Positions 8,042-17,006 of a DNA stretch of 64,000 nucleotides are shown piece by piece. Source of the DNA: Bilophila wadsworthia ATCC 49260 (GTDB lineage: Bacteria; Desulfobacterota; Desulfovibrionia; Desulfovibrionales; Desulfovibrionaceae). The position numbers and the translations under genes are program-made. The notes below the pieces were generated by a model. The model was given only the letters and a program-made list of their open reading frames with translations, had not been told where the DNA came from and made no database searches. How positions within the stretch are numbered: the first letter of the stretch is position 1; the number at the start of each line of letters is the position of its first letter. The stretch is taken from positions 1-64,000 of the forward strand of contig NZ_JNJP01000017.1 in NCBI RefSeq assembly GCF_000701705.1, in the 5' to 3' direction.

Positions 8042-9061
8042 ATGAAAAAGATGTTTTGCCGTCAACTGCTTGCATGTTTTTGCCTTGTGGGGGTCGCTTT
8101 CACCTCTCCCGCCTTTGCCGCGTATGACGGGCCGAAATTCAGCTTCCGCGTTGCCCACACAACCCCTCCGGGCAACCATATCACCTTGGCCTTTGAAAAG
8201 TTCAAGGAACTTGTCGAAAAGAAAAGTGACGGCAGGATTTCCGTTCAGATTTTCCCCAACGCGATGTTGGGCAGCGACCGCGTTCTCATGGAAGGCGCCC
8301 AGAAAGGAAGCCTTGAGATGGCGGTGAGCTCCACCCCCAATATGGCTAACTTTTCGCCGTTGTATCAGATTTTTGACCTCCCGTATATCACGAGCCCTCA
8401 AAATCAGGAAAAGCTGTACGCGGCCATTGATTCGGGAGAACTCGGAAAATACCTTGTCAAGGTGGCGCATGATATCGCTCTCGAGCCCATCATGTACGCC
8501 GAGTATGGCTACCGGAATTTTGTAACGATCAAGAAGCCCATTTCGAGCGTCAAAGACCTCGCGGGGCTCAAGATACGTACTACGGATTCCCCCGTGGAAG
8601 TTGAAGTTGCGAAGGCCCTCGGCATGAACCCCACGCCTGTGGCATGGGGAGAAACCTATACCGCGCTTCAGCAGGGGACCGTTGACGGCGAAGGCAACAC
8701 GTTCCCTCATCTGTATGGCGCCAAGCACCACGAAGTGCTGAAGTATGCGATCACTTCCGTCCATAACTACGGGATGCAGGTCATGATGGCCAACAAGAAG
8801 TGGTGGGACAAGCTGGACCCGAAGGCTCAGGGGCTGATCAGGGAAGCCGCCGCTGAAGCGTTGACCTATCAGCGTACGAAGCTGTACCCGGAAAACGAGG
8901 CCAAAGCCCGTGAAGGCTTTATCAAGGCCGGCATCAAGATTGTCGATCTGACTCCGGAACAGATTGAGGAATTCCGTGTGGCTACCCATCCCGTGTGGGA
9001 CAAGTTCATGAATCAATTCCCGAAGGAACTCGTACAGATGGTTCTGGACACCCAGAAGTAG
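8042..9061 (+). CDS. TRAP transporter substrate-binding protein (DctP family)
   Basis: A 339-aa periplasmic binding protein. The signal peptide is MKKMFCRQLLACFCLVGVAF followed by an AFA cleavage site near residue 27. Family features include HTTPPGNHITLAFEKFKELV, the ligand-anchoring Arg region GLKIRTTDSPVEVEVAKALG and the helix AWGETYTALQQGTVDGEGN. It captures an organic acid and delivers it to the permease encoded 68 bp downstream. GAGGAGA precedes the ATG. The substrate cannot be read from sequence; an adjacent broken amidohydrolase suggests a carboxylate or amide. Confidence 0.9.
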   Translation: MKKMFCRQLLACFCLVGVAFTSPAFAAYDGPKFSFRVAHTTPPGNHITLAFEKFKELVEKKSDGRISVQIFPNAMLGSDRVLMEGAQKGSLEMAVSSTPNMANFSPLYQIFDLPYITSPQNQEKLYAAIDSGELGKYLVKVAHDIALEPIMYAEYGYRNFVTIKKPISSVKDLAGLKIRTTDSPVEVEVAKALGMNPTPVAWGETYTALQQGTVDGEGNTFPHLYGAKHHEVLKYAITSVHNYGMQVMMANKKWWDKLDPKAQGLIREAAAEALTYQRTKLYPENEAKAREGFIKAGIKIVDLTPEQIEEFRVATHPVWDKFMNQFPKELVQMVLDTQK

Positions 9062-9129
9062 GCGTCCTTGGGATGCGGATCGGCATGATCCGCATCCCTT
9101 TTTATGCCTGACCAGCCAATGGAGTAGCC

Positions 9130-11052
9130 ATGCAGAAGTTGAAGAAAATGGTCGCTTATGCCGATACGCATTTTGAGAAACCATTCCTTATTCTGGGTTT
9201 GGTGGCGATGATTTTGATCATTTGCTATCAGACGCTATATCGGTATCTGATCACGTTCCTCATCCAGTTTGTCGGCGATCCGTCCAATGCTTGGATGATT
9301 GCCCCGTTTTGCGATCCTCTTGCGCTCAAGAATACGATTTCCCAGTATGTCGGCCTCTCTGTCTGGTCGGAAGAAACGGCGCGCTATATTTTTATCTGGA
9401 TATCGTATCTTGCCATTCCTCTTGCGATCAGAGAGCGCAGCAATATACGCGTCGATATCATTTATGACAGGCTTTCGAATCGGCTCCAGGCTGCAAGCTG
9501 GGTCGTCGTCGACCTTTGCCTTCTGATCCTGAGCGGGTTTATGCTGTTCAAGGGATTTGAGCACGTCCGGATGCAGATAGAAATTCCTCAGACGACGGCA
9601 GCCCTTCAGATACCTTATTTCATCCCGTACCTGATCTTGCCGGTAGGGTTTGGACTGATGGTGCTCAGAGCACTGGAAGACCTTTGTGCCCAAGTTTACC
9701 GCATCCGGGCCACGGATTCTTTGTTGGCGGTCCTCTTTACGGTTTTCCTGTTCAGCCCGGTCTTTCTTTTTGAGCAGCTCAACGCCATCATGCTCCTTTT
9801 CGGGTACTTCATCGTATTGCTCTTTATCGGCGTTCCCATTGCCTTCAGTCTGGGCATTGCGTCCCTGATGACCGTACTGGGGGCCAATACCCTGCCCGTT
9901 GACTATCTTGCCTCGGTCGCGTTTACGTCCATCGACAGTTTCCCGATCATGGCCATCCCTTTCTTCATCGCCGCGGGGATTTTCATGGGGGCCGGAGGGT
10001 TGTCTCACCGGCTCCTTGCCCTTGCCGATGAAGTCGTAGGCGGCTTATCCGGCGGGATCGCTCTCGCCAGTATCGCCACGTGCATGTTCTTCGCCGCAAT
10101 CAGCGGTTCTGGGCCCGCCACCGTGGCGGCCATCGGCACGTTGACCATCCCGGCGATGACGGAACGCGGTTACGACAAGATGTTCGCAGCTGCGGTCGTG
10201 GCGAGCGCGGGCGCCATCGGCGTCATGATCCCGCCCAGTAATCCTTTCGTGGTCTATGGCGTTGCGGGGCAGGCTTCCGTGGGTAAACTTTTCTTGGCGG
10301 GCATCACTCCGGGGATCCTGACGGGACTTGTGCTTATGCTCGTGGCCTATTGCATCGCCAAAAAGAACGGCTGGAGGGGCGCACCGCGTCAGCGTAACCT
10401 GAAGACCTTGGGGAAGGCGGTTTGGGTCGCCAAGGGTGCCTTGCTTGTCCCCGTCATCGTATTGGGAGGCATATACGGCGGCATCATGACGCCGACCGAG
10501 GCAGCGGCTGTTGCTGCGTTTTACGGCCTTCTCGTGGGCTTGTTCGTTTACAGGGAGCTCACATGGCGCTCTTTGTGGTCCTGCTGTCTGGAGTCCGCCC
10601 GGACTTCCGCTATTATCATCATGCTGATGGCGATGGCCACGATATTCGGGAATGTCATGACGCTTGAGCAGGTGCCCGAGCGCATTGCGTCCGCCATCCT
10701 CAGTTTTACGGAAAACAAAATCGCCATATTGCTGCTCATTAACCTGCTCCTGCTTTGGGTAGGCACCTTCATGGAGGCCTTGGCCGCTATTGTCATCCTG
10801 ACGCCCATCCTGCTTCCGCTGGTTTTGAAGGTGGGCGTGGACCCCATCCACTTCGGCGTCATCATGGTGGTCAACTTGGCCATCGGTTTCGTGACGCCGC
10901 CCGTCGGCGTGAACCTTTTTGTGGCCAGCGGCATAACGAAGGTGAAGATCGAGCAGGTTTCCCGTGCGGCGGTTCCTTTCCTTATCGCCATGTTGGTGGT
11001 TTTAGGTTTTGTGACCTTTGTGCCGGAAATTTCCCTTTTCCTAATTGACTGA
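9130..11052 (+). CDS. fused TRAP transporter permease (DctQ-DctM)
   Basis: A 640-aa membrane protein. Residues 1 to about 190 form the small DctQ-like subunit (WSEETARYIFIWISYLAIPL motif). From about 205 onward is the large DctM channel subunit, with IPFFIAAGIFMGAGG, AAISGSGPATVAAIGTL, GVMIPPSNPFVVYG and the late GFVTPPVGVNLFVASG signature. DctQ and DctM are often separate (as at 37.9-39.7 kb here); fused forms are known. It drives solute uptake on a sodium gradient together with the upstream binding protein. Confidence 0.9.
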   Translation: MQKLKKMVAYADTHFEKPFLILGLVAMILIICYQTLYRYLITFLIQFVGDPSNAWMIAPFCDPLALKNTISQYVGLSVWSEETARYIFIWISYLAIPLAIRERSNIRVDIIYDRLSNRLQAASWVVVDLCLLILSGFMLFKGFEHVRMQIEIPQTTAALQIPYFIPYLILPVGFGLMVLRALEDLCAQVYRIRATDSLLAVLFTVFLFSPVFLFEQLNAIMLLFGYFIVLLFIGVPIAFSLGIASLMTVLGANTLPVDYLASVAFTSIDSFPIMAIPFFIAAGIFMGAGGLSHRLLALADEVVGGLSGGIALASIATCMFFAAISGSGPATVAAIGTLTIPAMTERGYDKMFAAAVVASAGAIGVMIPPSNPFVVYGVAGQASVGKLFLAGITPGILTGLVLMLVAYCIAKKNGWRGAPRQRNLKTLGKAVWVAKGALLVPVIVLGGIYGGIMTPTEAAAVAAFYGLLVGLFVYRELTWRSLWSCCLESARTSAIIIMLMAMATIFGNVMTLEQVPERIASAILSFTENKIAILLLINLLLLWVGTFMEALAAIVILTPILLPLVLKVGVDPIHFGVIMVVNLAIGFVTPPVGVNLFVASGITKVKIEQVSRAAVPFLIAMLVVLGFVTFVPEISLFLID

Positions 11053-11057
11053 TTGTG

Positions 11058-11495
11058 ATGGGTGCATTGATGGAACATATCCTTTCGACACGTGTGTTAT
11101 TGGCTGTCCTGAACGGATTGGAGGCGGAAGCCCGAGGCGGTGCCCCGGTATGCCTTGCCATCGTCAATTGTGGTGGAGGGCTCGCCGCCCTGCTCACTAT
11201 GGGTGGTACGCCGGAACGGGCAGTCTCAATAGCACAGGGCAAAGCTTATACGGCCTTGCGCATGGAAAGCTCTACAAAGGATTTCCATGAAAGGCTGTTG
11301 AGAGAGCGGATTACGATTGCCGATTTTTGCGATCCCGCTTTCACGACACTGGAAGGAGGCATTCCCCTTTTCGATGGGAACGGGAAGTGCGTCGGCGGTC
11401 TGGGGATCAGCGGCAGAAAGCCTGCGGAAGATGGGGAACTGGCGGAACGCTTAGGGCGTATCTTGATGGATCTACTTAACGGTACAAAACGGTAA
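11058..11495 (+). CDS. HbpS/GlcG-like (DUF336) protein
   Basis: A protein of about 145 aa of the HbpS/GlcG family, starting at ATG 11058 (GTG 11055 and ATG 11070 are alternatives; none has a strong ribosome site, suggesting coupling to the permease stop 5 nt upstream). Family features are AIVNCGGGLAALLTMGGTPE, SIAQGKAYTALRMESST and the end GGIPLFDGNGKCVGGLGISG. Members bind heme or small molecules, or accompany catabolic operons, with no agreed activity. Its place as last gene of the TRAP operon suggests a role in handling the transported compound. Confidence 0.75.
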   Translation: MGALMEHILSTRVLLAVLNGLEAEARGGAPVCLAIVNCGGGLAALLTMGGTPERAVSIAQGKAYTALRMESSTKDFHERLLRERITIADFCDPAFTTLEGGIPLFDGNGKCVGGLGISGRKPAEDGELAERLGRILMDLLNGTKR

Positions 11496-12304
11496 GATCG
11501 TCGGATACGGCTTCCCGGATACTTCTCTGGGCGGGCTCCTTTTATATAGGAAAAAGCTTCATCTCAGATGGGGCTCTCCCGTGACTCCGCTGGAGGGCTT
11601 CCATCTGAAATGATGAAGTGTTGCGTTGGGATCCCGTGGTGCTTGCACCGTACGGATATGGGGGCAGTGGAGTAGAAGTGCTTATCCGGGACAGCCCTAT
11701 GAAGGAATCAGTTTGAATTCACGTTGGGCGTTAACGATAAGGCTCTTCTGAGGCGCAGGTCAAATGATGATACCTTTAGCCGTTTGACCTTCCTCAGCCA
11801 ATTTATGAGCGGCATATTGTCCTCTCCTCCGTTGATGTTGCCAATCCATCCCTGAATGTCGCAAGCTGAAGCACTTGGGGAGAATATTCCAAGGCATTGG
11901 TTACACATTTCAAGGAAATCTTGTGGTAAAGAACTTCCCCTGTTTCCTAAATAAGATTAAAAACTGACTGGTCCCAACAGGCTTTGAGCAATTCTGACAG
12001 ACCGCCGATTTGGATGGTATGGCTCCTAGAAAGCGTTGTCGGCAACCTTGTGGTGGATTTGACTTCAATAATCCGTACAGGGGGTGAGGTTGGGTGGCGA
12101 TAAGAGCGAAGTCCAGATGGATATTCAGCCGGATTGGAAGGCGCATATAGCACAGCGTTAAAATTTAAAAAGGCAGCTTGAGTAAAACTAGTTTAACTAC
12201 ATGAAATTATTGTAGTGAACTTTGACAAAATCCCCTTTTACGGCTTTTTTGAGGTGTTTTGAAGGAATTTGGGAGGTGAAAAAATGATTGCAAAGGCGCA
12301 AAAG
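11496..12304. other. gene-poor stretch with degenerate remnants
   Basis: No convincing intact gene. There is an imperfect long hairpin at 11567-11618 (CTTCAT...TCAGATGG against CCATCTGA...ATGATGAAG), then minus-strand protein-like fragments broken by frame changes between 11708 and 12153, then an AT-rich stretch leading to the terminator of the replication gene. It looks like a boundary between the TRAP region and the next island. Confidence 0.5.
11947..12153 (-). pseudogene. possible PD-(D/E)XK nuclease-like remnant
   Basis: A short frame contains VRIIEVKSTTRLP followed by RSHTIQIGG, which resembles the E-x-K core and following helix of Cas4-like or other restriction-fold nucleases. It has no upstream catalytic region, and the following region (11708-11946) continues only in other frames. 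Best read as debris of a decayed nuclease gene. Confidence 0.3.
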
Positions 12305-12334
12305 AAGGCGTTCTCCCACAGGGAAAAACGCCTT
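12305..12334 (-). terminator. terminator after the RepA-like gene
   Basis: AAGGCGTT...AACGCCTT stem with an inner TCCC/GGGA extension and a 3-nt loop, lying 27 nt after the stop at 12361. A CTTTTG tract follows on the minus strand. Confidence 0.65.
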
Positions 12335-12360
12335 TCATTTTGAAAAGAGTATAGGGAGAG

Positions 12361-14085
12361 CTACTCCGTTATGACGTAATGGCAGCCTCGGCCTTCTCCT
12401 TGTTTTTTCAGCAGCCCTTTATCCACGAGTCCAGCGAGAATTTTTCCAGCCTTTGAATCACCGCACCCCAAAAGGCCTTGGACCTCGGCATTTCGCAGTT
12501 TACCCTGGCTGCCAGCTTTTTGAAGTACTCGTCTTTCCTCATCAGAAAGTTCATCTGCTGTTTCCATAGAAGGAACAACACTCCCCTCAGAGTCCCCACC
12601 CGCAAGGAAGCTCAAAGGAAGTTCTTTGCCGTCCCGATCGATTATGGTGAGGGGCTTGAATCCTGTCGCACTGAAAGGCATCTGTAGCCAAAAAGTTTTC
12701 CCTTCCAAAATGCGTGCAGCCTTGCACACCTTGAAATGAATTCCCACTATGAAATCGCCTTGGTTCACAGCATCAAGAATCGAACTAGGTAGGGAGTTTT
12801 CACCGTTGTTTTTAGGTGAGGTAATGACGATCTCCGTATGAGCACGGATAGAGAACTCACTCGTTCCACGCATAGTTGCCTTCTCGGGAGCGTTGTCTGG
12901 ACAATTATGACTATGATGGACGAGTATAGGCACGATGTTACATTTCTGCATTTCTTCCAGATATCGGAAAATGCCATTTACGGAACTTGCGTTATAAACA
13001 CGGCCATCCGGGACAAGTGATGTAAGGTTGTCAAAAAAGATCGTTTGGATACCTTCTTCTTTTGCTTTTTCCAAAAGAGTATCTTGGAACCCTTCATCCA
13101 GAAGATTTACATCTTGATATGATGCAAGTTTACAGATGGAAAAGAAATTATATTTTTGTTTCTGCAATTCATATTTTCCAAGACGATCCTTGAAATTCTT
13201 TGGCGTGCTTTCGCTATCAACGAGCAGAGTTTTTGTAGACACACCATTTACAGGAAACATACCCCAAAGGGAATTATGCGTGATTAAACTATTGGCAGAA
13301 CTAAGCACAACATGACTTTTTCCCACATTTTTGGGACCATGAAGCATCGTAATTCCGCTAAAGATATGTTCTGCGGTAACGTCGGCAAGTTCCGTTGGCT
13401 GAGAATTCTCCTCAACCGTATCAGGATCGAAGAATGTGATAGCAGAGGTTGGTTTTGGAGGTAAGGAGAGTTCCTGCTTCGGTACGGCAAAAAAGCCAGC
13501 GTTCTTACCCCACTGAATGAACTCCTCATATCCACGGGCGTTGTTGACCAAATTCCGCAAAAAAACAGAAGGCCGCTCAATGTCGTCGATATGGACTGCC
13601 GTACGGAGCAATTCTGCTTCCGCAACATTATCCAAGTCATCTGCCATATTCTGGAGATCACAGGACGGAGCAGCGTGAAGGAGAAAATTGCTAGCAACAG
13701 AGAAGCGTTCTACAGATGCCCCTAAAATGTACTCACGGTAAGCTTTTACAGAGGCGAAACTTTTTGTACTGGGAGCAGGTACGAATACAACGGGATGACC
13801 GTATAGATAATTCCACGGCAGAAGGGACAAGTCTGTCCCCAGATGTCCAGTGACGATAAAATCTCCTGTGTCCCTTCGACATTCTTTCAATGCATTATTC
13901 AACGCTGTAGCGGTACGGATATCTGCACAAAAAATGATGATAGCACTCCGATTTCGATCCATTTCGTCCTGATTCAGAAAAAAAAGCCGGTGGCTTACAT
14001 TTGCCAATAGACAAAACGCCATTGATGGAGGTTGCGGGGAGGCAAAGTAAGTGCTCTCCAATGACGTATTGAACGACGCCTCCAA
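12361..14085 (-). CDS. RepA-like AAA ATPase, C-terminal part of a frameshifted replication protein
   Basis: The frame encodes a TOPRIM-like segment (NRSAIIIFCADIRTATALNN) and then a RecA/RepA-type ATPase. It has Walker A-like GPKNVGKSH, a Walker B-like IQTIFFDNLTSLVP, VPILVHHSHN and a C-terminal winged-helix-like end (LRNAEVQGLLGCGDSKAGK). RepA-like helicases of this type initiate replication of mobile elements. Only the part downstream of about 13985 matches the protein family; the first 35 or so residues of this frame are out of frame with the gene encoded at 13895-14743. The two frames join if an 8-A run (13978-13985) is read as 7. Confidence 0.7.
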   Translation of the reverse strand: MEASFNTSLESTYFASPQPPSMAFCLLANVSHRLFFLNQDEMDRNRSAIIIFCADIRTATALNNALKECRRDTGDFIVTGHLGTDLSLLPWNYLYGHPVVFVPAPSTKSFASVKAYREYILGASVERFSVASNFLLHAAPSCDLQNMADDLDNVAEAELLRTAVHIDDIERPSVFLRNLVNNARGYEEFIQWGKNAGFFAVPKQELSLPPKPTSAITFFDPDTVEENSQPTELADVTAEHIFSGITMLHGPKNVGKSHVVLSSANSLITHNSLWGMFPVNGVSTKTLLVDSESTPKNFKDRLGKYELQKQKYNFFSICKLASYQDVNLLDEGFQDTLLEKAKEEGIQTIFFDNLTSLVPDGRVYNASSVNGIFRYLEEMQKCNIVPILVHHSHNCPDNAPEKATMRGTSEFSIRAHTEIVITSPKNNGENSLPSSILDAVNQGDFIVGIHFKVCKAARILEGKTFWLQMPFSATGFKPLTIIDRDGKELPLSFLAGGDSEGSVVPSMETADELSDEERRVLQKAGSQGKLRNAEVQGLLGCGDSKAGKILAGLVDKGLLKKQGEGRGCHYVITE

Positions 14086-14743
14086 TGACCTGACCCGATG
14101 GACTCATAATCTCAGTCAAATCAGTACATATAGCCTCGCCTCTTTGGCTAGGAAGGTTAATTGTGTCCGGTATCCCCCCAGAGGCTGCAACGGTTTCTGG
14201 GATAGAGTCTGCCGACGAAAAGAAAAAAATATTCTCATAATTCATACCAAGAATATCAGCAAGCGTAGCAAGAGCATCCAGCCAGTTAATATTCAGTATA
14301 TTTTGTATAAATTCTATCAGAGATGTATGAGTTGTTTTACGATCAAGAGTCCATATAAGTCTATCAGGCATTAGTTCGTAATAAGCAGAATCGCAAGAGG
14401 GTAAGAGGCAACCTAACATATGATTATTTTTATTATGGAGTTGGCGCAAATCCTCATATTCAACCAATCCTGCAAATAATTTTTTATGAAGAGAATATTC
14501 AATATTATAAATATATTGAGTATTGTTGCCTCCCAACGCCGTTATCATATTTTTAGAAAAATTATGGTTGGTTTTTATAGAATTTTTGAAAGTACTATTT
14601 TCATGAAATTCCTTGATAGAAAATTTACGCTTAATAAAATTAAACTGATTAGATTCAATATATTTACAACTATAACTAGTAAGATTGTTTATTATTTGTT
14701 GTGTAGCATAATAGCTTAAAATATCGTCGTAGTTTTCATTCAT
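13895..14743 (-). CDS. N-terminal, primase-like part of the frameshifted replication protein
   Basis: An AT-rich frame starting at ATG 14743 (AAGGAG lies 8 nt upstream; the ATG at 14749 is too close to it). It contains HMLGCLLPSCDSAYYELMPD, a long helical middle, and then EAICTDLTEIMSPSGQVIGG and EHLLCLPATSINGVLSIGK, typical of the region leading into a TOPRIM domain. After the poly-A run at 13978-13985 the frame becomes unrelated sequence and stops at 13895. The natural continuation is in the frame of the downstream ATPase. The combined protein would be about 795 aa. Low GC marks it as foreign. Confidence 0.6.
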   Translation of the reverse strand: MNENYDDILSYYATQQIINNLTSYSCKYIESNQFNFIKRKFSIKEFHENSTFKNSIKTNHNFSKNMITALGGNNTQYIYNIEYSLHKKLFAGLVEYEDLRQLHNKNNHMLGCLLPSCDSAYYELMPDRLIWTLDRKTTHTSLIEFIQNILNINWLDALATLADILGMNYENIFFFSSADSIPETVAASGGIPDTINLPSQRGEAICTDLTEIMSPSGQVIGGVVQYVIGEHLLCLPATSINGVLSIGKCKPPAFFSESGRNGSKSECYHHFLCRYPYRYSVE

Positions 14744-14816
14744 AACCATCTCTCCTTATAAAAATAAACATTACTAAGACCATCATGAAGCACAACTAAC
14801 TCAAAAAATAAAAAAA

Positions 14817-14850
14817 CCCCAAAGAACAATTTAAAAATTGCTCATTGAGG
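14817..14850 (-). terminator. terminator between the integrase and the replication gene
   Basis: A long hairpin (CCTCAA and GAGCAATTT pairing with AAATTGTTC and TTGGGG on the minus strand), followed by seven T residues and ATTTTTT. It closes the transcript of the integrase at 15031-16743. The rest of 14744-15030 is AT-rich with no gene visible. Confidence 0.75.
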
Positions 14851-15030
14851 CTCAGAAAACCCTAACGATAGCTAAAGTAGCATCTGGGTATTCTATAATT
14901 AAAATAAAATGTTACGATTACATCATGTAGATTCTCACAATTAAAAATAAGTTTTCAATTTTTTTGATCATAGCGTGCTATGCGTCTAATATCAAGCACC
15001 TATGCTCAATATGGAGAATACTTTATTATT

Positions 15031-16743
15031 CTAATTAGATAATTGCTCTAACTTTTTCCGAAAAAACAAAATCCAATTTAATTTTTGAATGACATCCGTC
15101 AACAACGCCTTCACAGGCCAGTCACCAGCGTAGTTCTCCGTTACCCCCATATCCACCATCTCATGCCCAACCACAGCCTGAAGCATGGAAAGGTCCACAC
15201 GGGCTTCTTTGTGCAGATACTCGATCACCGTATGGCGGAAGCTATGGAAAGCCTTGGTACTCGGCTCACCATGTTGTCCACCCACTCCCACGGAACGGCG
15301 ATAGCGCGTGAACCAGTGCGTCAGGGCGGAACCGAGCTTCACAGTGGCATGGTTCACGGCGTTTATTCTTTCCTGTAAATCAGGAAAAAGCAGAGTCGAT
15401 GCGTACTTTTCCTTCGGCGTTTTTGCCCATCTGGAAGCAACAAACTTCTCCAGGCCAAGCTCTCGCCAAAGATGAGGATGGACAGGTACCTTGCGGATAC
15501 CGGCTAAGCTCTTGACGTGCTTCACATACCCGGAGCCCTCGCTTTCCTCATTGATGGAGAAGCACAGCACTCCATCCACCTTCACGATATCGGAAAGATG
15601 GAGCTGACAAATCTCCTCCAGCCGCATCCCGGAATACAGCGCAATCAACGGAGCCCAGAAGCGTGATGATACGCCTTCCGTTGCCTGAACGTACTTTCTC
15701 ATGTCCCCGAAAAGTGCTTTCAGCTCATCTTGTGTGAACGACTCACGTTTCACGCCCTTTCGTCTTATGTCCTTGTCGGAGAGAACCTTCGGGAACCCTG
15801 AGTTCACGTATTTGGCCTGTACAGCTCCGCGATACTCCAACTCGCACCAGTTGACGAAACTCCGCACGTTTGTCTGTCGGACTTCCATCGTCTTCACGCT
15901 TAAAAGCCGTTCGATCTGCCCGGAGCGGCCCATATCGGCAAGCTGGAGCCAGCCTTTGCCCGCATACTGCCTTTGCCCACAAAGGCGGCAGGGCAGGTGT
16001 TTCAGCGTATCGAAGTAGCTACGGATGTGCTCACGAGAAAGCTCATCCACGCAGATATCCCGACCATGCTCCAACTCCCTCACAATTTCCACGAACTGGC
16101 GAACCTGCGGGGGAATGTCTTTGGCGCTTGCGGCTGACCATGTAAGCGTCTTGGCTTTGACGTAGGCATCAAAAGCGTCCCTGAGACTGGGGAGTTCCTT
16201 TTTCCCTTCCAGTCTGATCCTGCGGCGTGTTTTTTCAGCTGACCTGGTAAGGATATTGCCTTCTTGTCTGACGGCAGGGGCTTTGTCCTGTATGGGGTCT
16301 TTGCGGACAGGAGCAGCCTTTTCAGAAAATATTTTGATGGAAAGGGTTCCCTTTTGTTCCCTCAGAAAAGAGGGAAGCAAGAGGGTCAGGGAAGCTGGAG
16401 ACAGGTCTTTTTTCAGTGTGGAATCGAACAGGAATGTACCCACGGATTTGATATTTTCTTTTGTAATACCAAATTGTTGTGAGATATTGTCCTGTACGGA
16501 ATGTATCCGTTCTTCGACCATGTCTTCGGACAGGGCAAAAAAGTGTTGGGCAACGAGCGAGAGCCGCAACGCTTTGGAGCGTGCGGTTCGACTGTCCAGA
16601 CCATTCAGAGAACGCCTGATCTCACATTTGCCAAGCAATGATTGCAGATGGTTGGGAACAAGAATGCGGAAATAGAGAATACCGCGATGGAGAGTGAGAT
16701 GTGAGCTGGGACGTGGGTGAGAAACCCTGTGAGATGGTGGCAT
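15031..16743 (-). CDS. tyrosine-type site-specific integrase (inner island)
   Basis: A phage-type integrase of 570 aa from ATG 16743, which has GGAG 6 nt upstream; the frame opens at 16779. The C-terminal catalytic domain shows Arg in LYSGMRLEEICQLHLSD, the HxxR box HSFRHTVIEYLHKE, VVGHEMVDMG and the nucleophile Tyr in VTENYAGDW. A basic N-terminal segment (SHLTLHRGILYFRILVP) fits an arm-binding domain. The gene points away from a copy of the tRNA-Ser 3' end at 16837-16851, which identifies the target site. It is intact and should be functional. Confidence 0.88.
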   Translation of the reverse strand: MPPSHRVSHPRPSSHLTLHRGILYFRILVPNHLQSLLGKCEIRRSLNGLDSRTARSKALRLSLVAQHFFALSEDMVEERIHSVQDNISQQFGITKENIKSVGTFLFDSTLKKDLSPASLTLLLPSFLREQKGTLSIKIFSEKAAPVRKDPIQDKAPAVRQEGNILTRSAEKTRRRIRLEGKKELPSLRDAFDAYVKAKTLTWSAASAKDIPPQVRQFVEIVRELEHGRDICVDELSREHIRSYFDTLKHLPCRLCGQRQYAGKGWLQLADMGRSGQIERLLSVKTMEVRQTNVRSFVNWCELEYRGAVQAKYVNSGFPKVLSDKDIRRKGVKRESFTQDELKALFGDMRKYVQATEGVSSRFWAPLIALYSGMRLEEICQLHLSDIVKVDGVLCFSINEESEGSGYVKHVKSLAGIRKVPVHPHLWRELGLEKFVASRWAKTPKEKYASTLLFPDLQERINAVNHATVKLGSALTHWFTRYRRSVGVGGQHGEPSTKAFHSFRHTVIEYLHKEARVDLSMLQAVVGHEMVDMGVTENYAGDWPVKALLTDVIQKLNWILFFRKKLEQLSN

Positions 16744-16806
16744 GTTGAGCTCCAAACTGTATCCCTGAAATGTATCCACAGGGAATAAAGCTCATGCCAA
16801 ATAAAA

Positions 16807-16828
16807 AACGCACTGAATCCAGCGCGTT
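16807..16828 (-). terminator. terminator next to the inner att copy
   Basis: AACGCACTG/CAGCGCGTT stem (9 bp, one G-U pair) with a 4-nt loop, followed on the minus strand by TTTTTTAT. It lies just past the partial tRNA-Ser 3' end, as expected of the original tRNA terminator displaced by island insertion. Confidence 0.6.
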
Positions 16829-16836
16829 AGCATAAG

Positions 16837-16851
16837 TGGCGGAGAGGGTGG
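16837..16851. repeat. att core, partial copy of the tRNA-Ser 3' end
   Basis: TGGCGGAGAGGGTGG is identical to 30538-30552, the 3' end (CCA and acceptor arm) of tRNA-Ser(CGA). It marks the inner boundary of the 13.7-kb island that ends at the tRNA. Confidence 0.75.
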
Positions 16852-16957
16852 ACTTGTATTTTTAACGTAATATTTTGATTTTACATGTATAAAAATATCA
16901 CTGTAAAAAGTTTCTCCGGTTTGCTCTCCGGTGGTGAATGGGAAGAAGAGAAGGGAC

Positions 16958-16985
16958 TTGACAGAGTAAGTCATTGGCTTACAAT
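16958..16985 (+). promoter_or_regulatory. sigma-70 promoter of the toxin-antitoxin pair
   Basis: TTGACA at 16958 and TACAAT at 16980 with a 16-bp spacer. A start site near 16991 would leave a leader of about 16 nt before ATG 17007. Confidence 0.65.
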
Positions 16986-17006
16986 CTGCTTATGAAAGAC
17001 GCACCC

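Noticed and set aside
8024..9184. A 386-codon minus-strand frame opposite the TRAP binding protein
   Set aside because: No domain; the plus-strand protein has a signal peptide and all DctP motifs.
14985..15030. A left attachment site for the inner island
   Set aside because: No second copy of TGGCGGAGAGGGTGG was found left of 16837, so that boundary is probably outside the window or too diverged.
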